Under the pieces are notes generated by a model. The model did no database searches. It was not told the origin of the DNA and saw only the letters and a program-made list of their open reading frames with translations. A stretch of DNA of 64,000 bases from Takashimella koratensis (taxonomy: Eukaryota > Basidiomycota > Tremellomycetes > Trichosporonales > Tetragoniomycetaceae), in assembly GCA_003116875.1 (NCBI GenBank), contig BCKT01000010.1:1-64000 (forward strand), in the 5' to 3' direction. Shown piece after piece: positions 1 through 10,687 of this stretch. The position numbers and the translations under genes are program-made. How positions within the stretch are numbered: the stretch's first letter is position 1; each line of letters starts with the position of its first letter.

Positions 1-26
1 CCCTAACCCCCTAACCCCCTAACCCC
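1..26. repeat. Telomeric repeat, C-rich strand
   Basis: Three partial to complete units of CCCCCTAA (TTAGGGGG on the other strand) open the window. This is the telomere unit known from Cryptococcus and relatives, so base 1 is at or very near a physical chromosome end. The array here is short, presumably clipped in assembly. It passes without any subtelomeric spacer into coding-like sequence at base 27. Confidence 0.93.
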
Positions 27-716
27 GGGAAAAGCCACCTGTTGACGCGAGTGTTCTTCCCTCGCTCTCCCAATGTCTTCAACGCAGGGGGCGCCAACGC
101 AAACCGTACCTTGGGTATTCGTGCTCGTTCCGCAGGCTCCGCGCTCGTCATCGACTGTCCCGGTCTTAACGAAGGAGCCGTGATCGCTCGACAAGCTACT
201 GGGTTGGCGGCGAATCTTCTCGATGTTATCGTCATCATACTCGACTTCGCTGTGGTTGCAACCACAGAGATCGACAAACCTCTCTCGCTTCTCGCAGAGC
301 TTTTGGACAAGCGAGATGGGCAGCCCGTGTGCATTTTACTCAATCGCGTGGACCAGGTGATCTCCAGGAACACCAGTGTGGAACCTCAATACTGGGCCGC
401 AGATATCCAAGCACGCAAGAACATTTTCGTTCGGCGTCTTGAAGCGGAACTCCGGGTGAAACATTTGGACTGTTTCATCTCCAGCCAGCATCCGAACCAA
501 CCATTGTCCCGCTTTGTCCGACGCGCCAGGGTTCCTCTAGCGGATTTGGTTCATCCGTCGTGTTTGGTGGACTTCGACGACGCAGACGAGATCACTCCCT
601 TCAGAAAAATCATACTCGACTCTCTTCGTGATAACGGGCTGCTTTGGGATTTAGCTAGGACGAAAGAGTGGATCTGTCAAACCAGTCCCGAGGCTTTCAG
701 TGCTATCGATCCGTAG
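27..716 (+). pseudogene. 5'-truncated GTPase-like protein cut at its P-loop
   Basis: One open frame runs from GGG-AAA-AGC (Gly-Lys-Ser, bases 27-35) to TAG at 716. Gly-Lys-Ser followed by a hydrophobic helix matches the end of a Walker A P-loop. About 40 residues on comes a DxxG switch motif (DCPGLNEG, near bases 153-176), then a hydrophobic strand and a G4-like NRVD (342-353). The order GKS, DxxG, NxxD is that of a P-loop GTPase. Everything upstream of GKS, including the start codon and the first part of the P-loop, is replaced by telomere repeat, which carries an in-frame stop at 12-14. The piece of about 230 residues is therefore a remnant unless an internal start is used. The subfamily is not recognised; dynamin-like or AIG1-like large GTPases are possible. 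Confidence 0.6.
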
Positions 717-1014
717 TGCTTAAACTTAACCTTCAAACATGTCCGCTTCCGCCGAGTGAATCCCAAAGGGTATGCAAACAATGCCTATTCCGCCAATTCA
801 GCAGGGGACACATAATGAGCAAGAAGCATCGCCTCGGTCTCATACCGGCGCAAACTCAGTGCGTCCGAAAAGGGTATTTTTCCCCACTACACTAGTCACA
901 TCGGACGAGTCGGGCCCGTGTTCCGAGCCAAGCGAAAAACGTGCCTACAAACAGATGCTGACGACAGATTACGAATCGAGTCAAGCATCTTAACTATCAT
1001 CCGCAACATCGATC
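717..1014. other. Intergenic, no gene seen
   Basis: AT-richer stretch between the truncated GTPase and the next gene. Short frames only; no RNA gene or repeat recognised. It should hold the promoter of the gene starting at 1015. Confidence 0.5.
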
Positions 1015-2084
1015 ATGACCTACTACGGCGATGCGTCCGCGCTGAGCGGCGCCTTTGGGGTCCATCAGTACAGCATGTGAGTGGGCACCTCGACGACACT
1101 GACGATAGGATGCAAGTGCAGCAGTGAGTCATCAATGGTATACACTTATGCAGGGCGCAACTGCTCGCTTCGCATCCTGGGTCGCCGTTCAATCGCAAGG
1201 CCAAGGCGGAGAAACCTGGCAAGAGGATCGTTGTGGCCTTTGGAGTGACTCCAGGTAGGTGCAGTCCGTACGTCACTGATATAGGCTCGTTCTTTATTGC
1301 CAAGCACGACGAGTACTTTGCGACGCCGGGGACATTGCCGCCGGGGCTTGAGCAGCACCTGAGCTCGGGTAAGATCCCTCTGGCCACGTTGTCGATAGTA
1401 TCGATTGGCCCGCGAGGCTCGTGGTTTGCACTCTCCGGTAGCGAAGCCTGGTGGGATTTTTGCGGCTTGGACCCACGTGATGCCAAGACGATGGCCGATG
1501 AGATTGTTAGGATCGGGACCACCCCGATGGCTGACACTGTCAACGTGTCGAGAGGTGGGTTGCAACAAGGCGGAGCTGACCCCAGGCGGGGGGCTGTATG
1601 ACACACGCGGGTTTACGATGAACCTCGACGGGACAGCAATTCTCAACGCCGGGTTCGGCGCGTACGCACACGTCACCGACTACCCTGAACCTCGTGACCT
1701 GGGCCAACTCGCCGCGGTACTGCAGAAGGGTGGGCGTGCCAGCGACGTTTCCCTCGGACCTCATGGGGCAATGGTTATCCGTGAACAGGGAGTCAGTCGT
1801 CCTTGCTACTGGACGCAAGGGATCCCCGGATGGCCCAGTGCCGGACTGCTCCACGAGTTCAACGCGCCCGTTGGGCCCAACGCGCCGCCAATCTATCGTA
1901 TCCAGGTGTCGCCGGTGGACAGGGATTGTTATTGGGTCGTGCGATACGACACCGTCGGTCATGGCCTGAGATTTCAGTATACTCTGCCAAGAGAGGCTCA
2001 GGCAAAGGCAGACGAGTGGTTGAATAGCTATGTGAGTGTGTGTTTTACATTGCTGACACGCAGGGACCTTTGGAGTACTTTTAG
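1015..2084 (+). CDS. Hypothetical protein with repeated SxGPxGxW-like units
   Basis: Exons joined by 30-32 nt introns give a protein of about 304 residues starting MTYYGD and ending LEYF at TAG 2082-2084. The body contains repeats of the type S-[IL]-G-P-[RH]-G-[SA]-[WM] (around bases 1398 and 1756), each followed by a tryptophan-rich segment. Similar proteins are widespread as uncharacterised cytosolic proteins in basidiomycetes, with no assigned function. Introns read as 1077-1108, 1124-1153, 1254-1283, 1553-1583 and 2032-2063. The first two flank a possible 15-nt exon; a single 77-nt intron is equally in frame. The third is a multiple of three without a stop and could be retained. It ends tail-to-tail with the dioxygenase gene, 44 bp apart. 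Confidence 0.7.
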
Positions 2085-2128
2085 ACATGAAAAGTTCGAG
2101 GCGAGTGATGACTCGCTCAGACAATACA

Positions 2129-3210
2129 TTATGCCTTCTGATTGGAATAGTTGCTCGCAAACGTCTCCTTCTGCCGCGCCTTGTATACATCTTCCAGAAT
2201 CGGGTAGTCGCCGCCAACAGCGCCCACAGGCTTGACTACAAAGTCGAGGTTGCCCTCTGACGTCAGCTACGTCCTCACATCACTCACCAAGGAAGCACGG
2301 GATCGAGTAGCGGTCGGTCGGGCCAGTATTGTTGATGACCCGGTGGAGCGATGACTTGTACTTTCCCCCGCTAACCCGGGCAAGCGCATCGCCGATATTG
2401 ACAATGTAGGCGCCCTCCTCGGGCTCGACCGGGTGCCACTGGTCCTTGTACCAGACCTGAAGCCCCGGCTCGCCGTTGGTCGCGAGCAGAGTGGTGAAGC
2501 CAAAGTCGGTGTGCGCGCCGACACCGACAACATCAGGAGCGTCTGCGGCAGGGTAGTGGAGGATGCGAAAGTGAATCACGGCATCGGTGTAGTATCCAGT
2601 AAGATCGGTGTCGAGCGACGCGCTCGCAATGTCGGTCATCCTCCCTTGTAGCGCGAGCATGGCGGTGAGGTATCTGAAGTCAGCTTGGCCTCATCTCCAC
2701 CTACTCGTCGGCACACTCCTTGAACCCTGGGACAAGCTCAGCCGGGGGCAGCTGGTTCGGGCCATGCCCCATCCTCCCGGCGTTCTTGTGGTCAGGAGGG
2801 TGATGACGACCAAAAGTGTATCCCTCCTTTTGGTCCCCCTGAAGTGCCGATTTGACCGCGTGAGCCCCTTCGTGCCCGCTACCAAGCGATCCTTGCAGCT
2901 CTAATGTCAGCATAAGTCTTTTCATCACTCACTCTGCCCGCCAAACACGAGATAGCCCCGGCTCGACACTGGATTCCGCTCAAGTTTCATTTTCTGCTGT
3001 TAGCAACGCCCAACCCAAACCCACCTCCTCCATGGGAAGTTTAAAAAACGCCTCGGTCTGGTCAAACGTCCGCTTGATCAAATCCCTGGGCACGCCGTGG
3101 TTGACAATCTGCATAAAACCCGTCTTCTCGCCGGCATAGCGGAACTGTTCACCCAGCTTGGTGATATCGGGCTCGGAGAGGTCGAGGATGGGTAGGTCGA
3201 GTGTGGTCAT
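2129..3210 (-). CDS. 2-oxoglutarate/Fe(II)-dependent dioxygenase (isopenicillin N synthase-like)
   Basis: Five exons with 31-32 nt introns encode about 318 residues. The N-terminus (MTTLDLPILDLSEPD, then GFMQIVNHGVP) is the DIOX_N domain typical of IPNS-like and gibberellin-oxidase-like enzymes. The C-terminal half holds the iron site HxD in GAHTDFG, the distal His in SSLHRVIN and the 2-oxoglutarate-binding Arg-x-Ser in DRYSIP. These enzymes hydroxylate or desaturate small molecules in the cytosol using O2 and 2-oxoglutarate. The substrate cannot be told; fungal members act on nucleobases, flavonoid-like compounds or secondary metabolites. The start at 3210 is the first Met before the conserved segment. 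Catalytic residues are complete, so it is probably active. The neighbouring bZIP gene on the same strand lies 273 bp upstream. Confidence 0.88.
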
Positions 3211-3483
3211 GGTGAATGGTGCAATGGACAAGAGGACGGGAGGAGCCTTATCTTTGTATCTCGCCGTCGGCGTAGAACGGCGTGCAATTGCTACAATGCA
3301 CACGGGGCTTACGCGGGGACACAACTCGTGACGCGCTCCGCATCCCTCGGAGTGTCGGCTGCGGACGGGTATCCTAACGGGCGGGTATCCTAACGAGCGT
3401 GCTGGTGATAGCGTCGACGTTATCGAAGCAGGGATGATAGCGAGCAGAAGCGGGAAGGGGTATACACAATGCGCAACCACACC

Positions 3484-3998
3484 TTACCGCTTTACCATCG
3501 CCTCCAACTGCCGCACGGTCTCGGTCAACTCCTCGACGCGCTTCTGAAGCGAATCAACCACAAGCTTGAGCTCGGCGACCTCGGACGTGGGCTGGAGTCA
3601 GCATTGTCTACTCCACTACTCACCGCTGGCTTTGCCAATTTGTTGCGCGCTCGAAATCTGCGCTGTGCGACGCGATTCTGTTGCCGACGACGCTCGGTGG
3701 GCTCGGTCTTGGCAACGGGTGCCGGAGCGGTCGCGGGAGCGGTGGATGGACCGGCGACGTCTACCCACGCCTGATCCGCTGAATCATAGTCAAAGACATC
3801 GTGCGTCCAGAGGGAGGATGGGATGGATGATTGCAAGGACGTCGAGTCGGTCATGGAGCTGTAGAACCCATCGTCGTTGAAGGTGTAAGGGCTTTGAAGC
3901 AACGCTGGGTTGATCGCATCTGCATCTACCTCCTTGAAATCCGACTCGATGCGCTGCTGATGCGCGCTGAGCGCTTTCTCGTACTCGTCCGGGTCCAT
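3484..3998 (-). CDS. Small bZIP transcription factor
   Basis: Two exons, one 32-nt intron, about 160 residues. An acidic N-terminal half with Asp/Ser/Pro content, suggestive of an activation region, is followed by the basic region RRRQQNRVAQRRFRARNK, with the N-x2-A-x2-R core of bZIP DNA-binding helices. After the intron, leucines at heptad spacing form a short zipper of about four turns, then the stop at 3484-3486. It is short for an AP-1/Yap-type factor and shows no C-terminal cysteine-rich redox domain, so it is not a clear Yap1 orthologue. It would act as a nuclear dimer. It starts 44 bp downstream of the stop of the large GAF/AAA protein on the same strand, close enough that their transcripts may overlap. 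Confidence 0.85.
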
Positions 3999-4042
3999 GG
4001 TGAATGGTGAGGATACAAGGTTGAGATTTCATCCCGAGAGGA

Positions 4043-7000
4043 CTATGCATGCGGAACCAAACCGGTCTGAGTACAAGCGGTCATGGCAAATCGGGCCAGG
4101 CTGGTAACGGCACTACGTGAAGCTTCTCGCTCCATGAGCGGATTGGTAAACAACATGCTTGAAATCACTACGACACCCATCCCTCCATCCAAATCGACGG
4201 GGAGGCAAACTAGCATCTGCGGTGTCCCATGGTAAAACTCATCTGGACGGCGATTGATAGAGACATCCGGACGTGTGACGGCCTGGCGTCAGCGGGGAAC
4301 TCATCCGACTTACTGTGCGGGACCTCGCAACGCGCAAAGCGATCACCGTAGGCCCAGTCAAGCTCGCCTCGACACTGCTAAAGGGCACGTCTTGTGGCAC
4401 AATGTCGTCGTGTTGTCCGGCGGCTTTCCACCGAAGAGACGTGCCATCGGGAACGGCAATCGCAGCAAAATCGGCGCGTGCAAACTGGTCTCAGCGTAGT
4501 CTCATCACGACTCACCTGACATAGAATCGTCAACAGCTTGCAGACCAGAGTCGACCGGTCATGCTCCGAGGCAAGAGCCAGTGAGGCGCGAATCATTGCC
4601 TGAGTTTCGAGGGTGTTTGTGACAGGTGGGTCTAAGTCGTACTCGACGGCAGGGACAGACGACGGCTGAGCCGGAGACGGCTTGGCACAGATTGGCCACT
4701 CGAGTGCAAGCTTCTCTCTAGGCCCCGTCGCAAAGCACCGGTCAAACGCGACCGATGCCGAGTACATGTAGCCCGATGCCAATCGTCGATTACCACTGAT
4801 TTGAAGGATGTTCCGTGCAACGTGAATGTTAAGAATGGCTAGGGTCAGCGTGTCACTCTCAACACTCACCCGACAGCTGATGTTGCTCCTCTTGGTCGAG
4901 TTTATCGATCAAATGGTTGGCAGCGATAAAATCGAGTCTATCTTCATGCTCAATCCCCAGAGCCACTTCCAGAATCTCGAGACGGAGAGCAGCGTCGGGC
5001 GCTGGAATTAGCGACATATCACCTTGACTCACATCGAGAGTATCCCTTGATGTAATCCAAAGACACAGATCGTCCCCTTCGAATGTTGACCAGCGACGAG
5101 AGAAATTGCCATTCTGGACCGGTGTGAACGTACTGCAAGTTTGCCGCATAGGCTTCCCCTTCGTCGACTATTTCCCCAAGGATGTCCACCGGCGCGTCAT
5201 ACATCAACGCAAGGCGCAACTTGTACATTTGACAAAAGCCACGATGCATGCCGAGTTTTTTGGTAATGTCGTAATCTTCTGGAGTGAGGATACCATCCAT
5301 TGACCAAGGCTCGGCTTCCGCCAGCGAGCGCAGTCGCATCAAGTATTGTTGGGCTTTCCGTCAGCTGGGTCAAATATCAACTCACCCGTCTTCAACAGGA
5401 ACAACTGCTGGGGGGTGACAAGTGGAGCCAGCCTGCGGTAAATGCGGTCAATGGCTTCCGCGTCATCAGGGGCTGACGAGACCAGGCGTGCTGCAATGCC
5501 GAATGTTTGGGCATCTAACGTTAGCCATGTCAAGCCCTTACTCACAAGCAGCAACTTCATAGGCCCCGCTGGCGATGGCCGGCTCTACGGCAGACTCGAT
5601 TGCAGCGGATACGGAGGTAAGGGGCATGTAATACTGTCGTCAGCTTCGTCGAAACGAATCTTACAGGCATGGTTGTCGACATTGTTCCCTGTGTCTGTGC
5701 AGCCCAGGGAGACGACGGCGCCCTTGCGACTAGTCGACCGCCCAATTCGATCAGAGCCAGCTTGACGTCGACATCGGGAGCCTGCAATTAGCGGCGAATC
5801 TCAAAATACCCACAGCCATGCCGTACAACACAATCGGAAACATGGTTGTGTCCTTTTGGTTCGTACGCAGAACCATGGAGATGGCCATGCGATAGAACGA
5901 GTCGCGTAGTTCCGGTTCGGTAACAAAGATGATTGGCCTAGAGTTAGGAGGGAAGCGATCAAACTCACGCGATGGTACCTGCAGTCAGCTTGAAACACTG
6001 TTCACTCACATATCAATCTTTCTAGCAGCACAGCGATGCTATCAGGCTCAACGTTTTCCAAGTCCTCTTCCAGCTTCTTGACATCGTCCACGGTCTCAGG
6101 AGCCTTGATGGATATTGCAGTAGGATTTTCGAGGTCATATCCGTACTTGGTCATGGTTTGTTTGAAAATCGCGATGGCGTCCTCGGATCGGTCGACTAGG
6201 GTCAGCACGGCTCAATCAACCCTCACCTGGAACAAGCTGGCGCACTCGGATTGTGATAATACAAATCAGATCGTGATCATTGGCGCAAACCTTCTCCGCC
6301 TCGTCGAGCTAATGTCAGCGCGTTCACCAGTCTACACACAATTTCAAACGACTCGTCAAACTGGCGCAACAAGGCACAGACGTTGGCGTGGCTTTCGAGG
6401 TAGCGAATGTACAGCTCCGAGTGGTTTTTCAACCAATCCGCAACTTCACCGGTGTTTTCGATGATCTCTACCATCAGCAATGAAGAGGCGCTACTCACCC
6501 TTGACAGAATCCAGCAGTTCCTTGGCAGCTTGGAAGCTCGCCGACAGGGTCGCTCGATGGACAGCATCAACTACGAGCTTGACGAGTACTTCCGCGGGCT
6601 CATCCCTACAGCCCAGCGCACGCGCTCGCAACCCATGGCGCGCGGATTCATACGTGTTCTCGTCCGAGTGGGGCAATTGCCGAAGAAAAGTAGACATCCG
6701 TTGGTGAAGGTCGGCCAAAAGATCCTTGGGGATGAGTCGGTAGGCGGTAGCCTGGAATTAGCTTCTTCTACCTCGGACCAACCTTTTGACGATCGTGCGA
6801 AAAGCTGACAGTTCTGTCAACATTCACAATGCCGACCGCGCCAGCAGCAGCAAGATATGCTTTGATATCCGACGCAGGACGCGACAGGAATTTTGCGAGG
6901 AGTTCGACGTCAAAGGCGCTAGCGGGAAGCAGCGAAAGTGCCTAGTGTGAGCCGAGTTAAAAATATATAACTCACATAGATGCACTCCTTGACATCCTCA

Positions 7001-9066
7001 GGCAGCGCAATCTGGATCCACTCCAAGTACGCGTCAAGACCATTGCTGGAAACATGTGTTTGTAGTCGGGTCGGGTCAAAGCGCCATCGTTGTCGCTGGT
7101 AATCACAAACAAGTACTTTTTCACGAACCTTGAATCAGTTCGATCGACGACCAACTTACAAAAGTGGACAGCAGCGATTGCACAAACAAAGGAACCCCCA
7201 CAGTGTCGGCGTGAACGAGATCAGCCAGAACGCTGAGCTGCTCCACGGGCGACTTGACGCAGGATGCGATGAACTCCTGGACCTGCTGTCTGTTAAACAA
7301 AGGAACGTCGAGTTTCTCGCAGGAGGACGACAGCAGTTCATTATCCGGCACAAGCTGTCCAGGAATGATGCGGTACGCTGTGACGACGAACACGTTCTCC
7401 AATGGATGATCGCCATCAAGAATAGATCGCCACCTGCTGTCAGCTCATCCTTACTTTTACTTACATATCCCTCTCGTCCTCGGCCATCCACTGAATATCG
7501 TCGACGAACAGGACAAGTGGCTGCTTGGCCGTCGCGAAGAGTTGGAGGAGCCGCTTGCTCCAGAGCTTGAATCCTATCAAGAACGCCGTCCAATCGATTG
7601 GCTCCACGACTGGTGGTGTCTTGCCGAGGGTGACGAGCATCTGCGTTTCATTCGGCAAGAGCGAAAGGAACAAGGGGAACGAAGCTCCCAACGTGGCCTT
7701 GATTCGGTCCATCCAAACCGTGGGGTCGTCTCGAGGGTTAAGCAAGACTTGGTCGAGAAGCGAGCAGTATGTTTGGATGAATGATGCCAACGGCCGATGC
7801 AGTTGCTCGTCCAACTTGGCGTAGCCAAACAGACACTTTGCCGCTCGAACCTTGCTTACCCACGAGGCAACGAGGTACGACTTGCCACTCCCACTGAGCC
7901 CGCCTACGTTGACAATAGCAGAGCGCGTATCCGAGTCTGCATCGCAAACGGCCGTCAATCGTTGGTCGAGCACCCGGGTCAGTGCTTCCACGCAGACCGG
8001 ACTCTTTGGGAGTTCGAAACGAGTAAGACGATCGACGGCGCCAATTTCAATGGTTTCAATGGACTCGATGTCCAACATCATCGCCTCGATTGAAGCGTAT
8101 CTGCTGTCCGGCGCTTTGGCCGTAGCCAGTCCGATGACCTTTTCCAGTTTCTTCAAAGCGACCCGTGTTGAATCAAAGACACGAGATTCCTCCTCCAGGA
8201 TGATGTGCTCGTGAATATCGGCGAGCTCGTCCACACTTTCTTCGGGAGCAACTTTGCCACTGAAAAGTTCGAACGCTGTAGCGCCAAGAGAGTAGATGGT
8301 GTTTGAAGCTGAAGTGGAACGCGTCAAGACGGCTTCGGGGGCGAGAGCGTGAAGATTGTGACGAACGAAAGCGTCGTCAAATGGTTGAAAGCGTATAGGG
8401 TTGGTCTGGAACAACAACGATTGCGCCAAGGGGGTCTCCGCGATCAATGCTTGCAGGTCGAACCGGGGGAGAGCAAAGATACTTTCGAGCTCCTTGCAGA
8501 TTATCTGAAGTGGATGGTTGGAGACAACGGCAAAGCAGGATGGCGAACTTGACGCGAGGGTGAGACCTTTGTCACGAAGGAACTGAGGGTAGCCCATGCA
8601 TCCAACGAATACTTACCTTGAGACATCGACACAGCTGCAGTAAGATCTCACGAGCTATTTCCTCCTCTGGATTTGATCCCTTTTCGACAATGTCGTCCCA
8701 AAAGTCGATGAGATCAACCGGCTCTTCCTCGATTCCTCGCGTGAGCAGCCAGAGACCGTCGTTGTCCTCCCACCAAGCCAAGACATCTTGATCTCGACCA
8801 ACGTAGGTGTCATCGGTGGCAGCGTCGATCAGCTGCGTTGTTGAACGAGATGCCAAGGCAATGAGCTGAGCACGTCGACGGAAAGCGCTGGCCGTCTGAT
8901 CCCTTGGCGACCAGTGAAAATGGACGCGCTCGCCTGGATCAACGTGCACGAGTGTGGGGTAGCTTTCTACCGGGGTAAAGTCTGCCCATCCGGCGAGGGG
9001 TGAGACGGTCTCGAGGGCGATATTCTTAAGGCCGTGAGCCTGGACGATTGCTGGAGAGACGCTCAT
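4043..9066 (-). CDS. Group X hybrid-histidine-kinase-like sensor without kinase core (pseudokinase-AAA-TPR-like-GAF)
   Basis: Nineteen exons and eighteen introns of 31-34 nt sum to exactly 1486 codons (1485 residues). Residues 1-310 resemble a Ser/Thr kinase: the APE region (LAPEAVL) and C-lobe are kept, but HRD and DFG are not recognisable, so a pseudokinase. Near 375 is a P-loop (GLSGSGKS) and near 507 a Walker B (LVLFVDDIQW), an AAA/STAND-type ATPase. A long helical, TPR-like region follows to about 1330, then a GAF domain beginning ADFAAIAVPDG. This is the N-terminal architecture of fungal group X hybrid kinases (Chk1/Mak2 type). Those continue with HisKA, HATPase and receiver; here the frame stops at 4043-4045 right after GAF. 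It could be a decapitated kinase or a true regulatory protein. An upstream in-frame Met at 9204 is an alternative start. Confidence 0.82.
5969..5978 (-). other. 10-nt microexon in the GAF/AAA gene
   Basis: Between introns 5979-6009 and 5938-5968 (both 31 nt, both with donor, branch site and AG) lie ten bases. Reading them joins the flanking exons as ...ERLI-CTIA-PIIFVTEP..., keeping the frame of the conserved helical region. Skipping them shifts into a frame that hits a stop within about 60 codons. The total coding length is divisible by three only with this exon. Confidence 0.75.
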
Positions 9067-9357
9067 GGAACGTGTAGGAGGGTCCGGCGGAGAGGGTCGG
9101 GAGAAGAGAGACCGAAGGTTGTGATGACGCGTGAGATGAAGTGGGAAGGGACGACCGGGAGTGATTGTGAGCACGGGAATGCTAAACGCCGTGTTACCTC
9201 CCATGACAGCTCTGCATCACGCCGGCGCTTTCTTCATGCGAGACGGTCGTCGCCGACCCTTGCATTGCCCTCTTTTACCGCTACGAGCGGGTGAGATTGT
9301 CGGTCGGTTGGGTATAATACAAACCGTAGCCCAGTTCAAGAGCAAAACCAATGCACC
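9067..9357. promoter_or_regulatory. Divergent promoter between sensor gene and galactonate dehydratase
   Basis: 291 bp separate two divergent start codons. A TATA-like GGTATAATAC lies about 45 bp before the dehydratase ATG. No operator could be identified. Confidence 0.45.
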
Positions 9358-10687
9358 ATGGCCCTCGCATACGACCCTTCAGAGGAGAAAGGCCTCCTCA
9401 CTCCTGGTTCCGACAAGATCAGCAAGATCGAAACGTTCCTACTCAAGCCTCGCTCATGGGTTTTTGTCCGCGTCGAGACGGAGAAGGGGGTGGTTGGGTG
9501 GGGGGAGACGATGCTTGATGGTCACAGTGACTCTGTTGTCGGCGCGTTTGAGGACTTCAAGACGAGACTGATTGGATGGGACCCTGCCAATATTGAAGAT
9601 ATCTGGCAACATCTTTTCCGCCATCGCTTCCATCGTGGTGGACCGGTACTACAAGCAGCCATCGCTGGGTGAGTCGACCTGTTATCATGCTAAGACTAGA
9701 CTCGACATCGCCCTATGGGATATCAAGGGGAAGACGCTAGGTGTACCAGTGTGGGAGCTGCTCGGAGGTAGAGTGTAAGATGTAACAAAACCACACTGAC
9801 CCTAGACGCGACCGTGTCAATGTGTACGGCTGGGTCGGAGGTGATACCCCTCACGATGTCGGCACCGCCGCGAAAGCTCGCAAAGCCCAAGGCTTCACCG
9901 TTCTCAAGATGAACGCCACCGGCCAGCTTGGTTGGATCGACTCGCCCTCCAAACTCGACGAGGTGGTAGAGCGAGTGAAAGAGGTCAAGGCGCATGGCCT
10001 TGACGTTGGTCTTGACTTTCACGGTCGTTTGCACAAGGGCATGGCGAAGCAGCTTGCCCGCAAGCTCGAACCGGTTGAACCGTACTTTATCGAGGAGCCT
10101 CTCCTTCCGTTCCAACAGGAAGAGTTGGCGATACTCTATCAACAGACAACGATCCCGATTGCCACGGGGGAGCGTCTGACCTGTCGTCAAGAGTGCCGTC
10201 CGTATTTCGAAAAGGCAAGTCCTCTTCCTTCATCTCTGACACCAGGGATGCATGGACATTTGCCAATCCGACGTCTCTCACTGTGGCGGTATCTCGGAGC
10301 TTCGCCGCATCGCGTCTTACGCCGAGGTCTACGACATTGGGATGGCACCGCACTGTCCCAACGGACCTATCTCTTTCGCCGCGACTCTCCAACTCGGCTT
10401 TGCGACGCCCAATTTCATCATCTCAGAGATGTCATGGCAAATGCATTATGCTCAGGAAGGTTACGACCTGATGACTTATCTCAAAGACCCAAGCGTCTTC
10501 GCCGTCGAGAACGGGACGATCGGTTTTCTCCGTGCACCAGGACTTGGCATTGAAATCAACGAGGAGCTTGTCCGCAAGGTCGACAAGGAGAACAATGGAT
10601 TCCACTGGCGGTGAGTGTCTGTATTGTCAAACTGACTTTAGCGTCCCCGTTTGGCGTGGGCCCAATGGTGAAGGACGTGAATGGTAA
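9358..10687 (+). CDS. D-galactonate dehydratase-like enzyme (enolase superfamily)
   Basis: Five exons encode about 401 residues. The protein follows bacterial DgoD closely: capping domain with GWGETMLDGHSD, FHRGGP and ALWDIKGK, then a barrel with the metal-ligand strand ends LDFHGR, IEEPL and TGERL, and the late catalytic histidine in APHCPNGPI; the C-terminus ends PVWRGPNGEGREW. DgoD-type enzymes dehydrate D-galactonate to 2-keto-3-deoxygalactonate in the cytosol. Fungal relatives may act on other aldonates such as L-galactonate, so substrate specificity is inferred. Introns are 31 nt; that beginning near 10214 has a GC donor (GCAAGT) instead of GT. It sits at the left edge of the carbohydrate gene block and is divergent from the GAF/AAA sensor gene. 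Confidence 0.88.

Noticed and set aside
1013..1676. Minus-strand frames of 176-197 codons
   Set aside because: Antisense to the repeat-containing gene; no domain and no splice signals on that strand.
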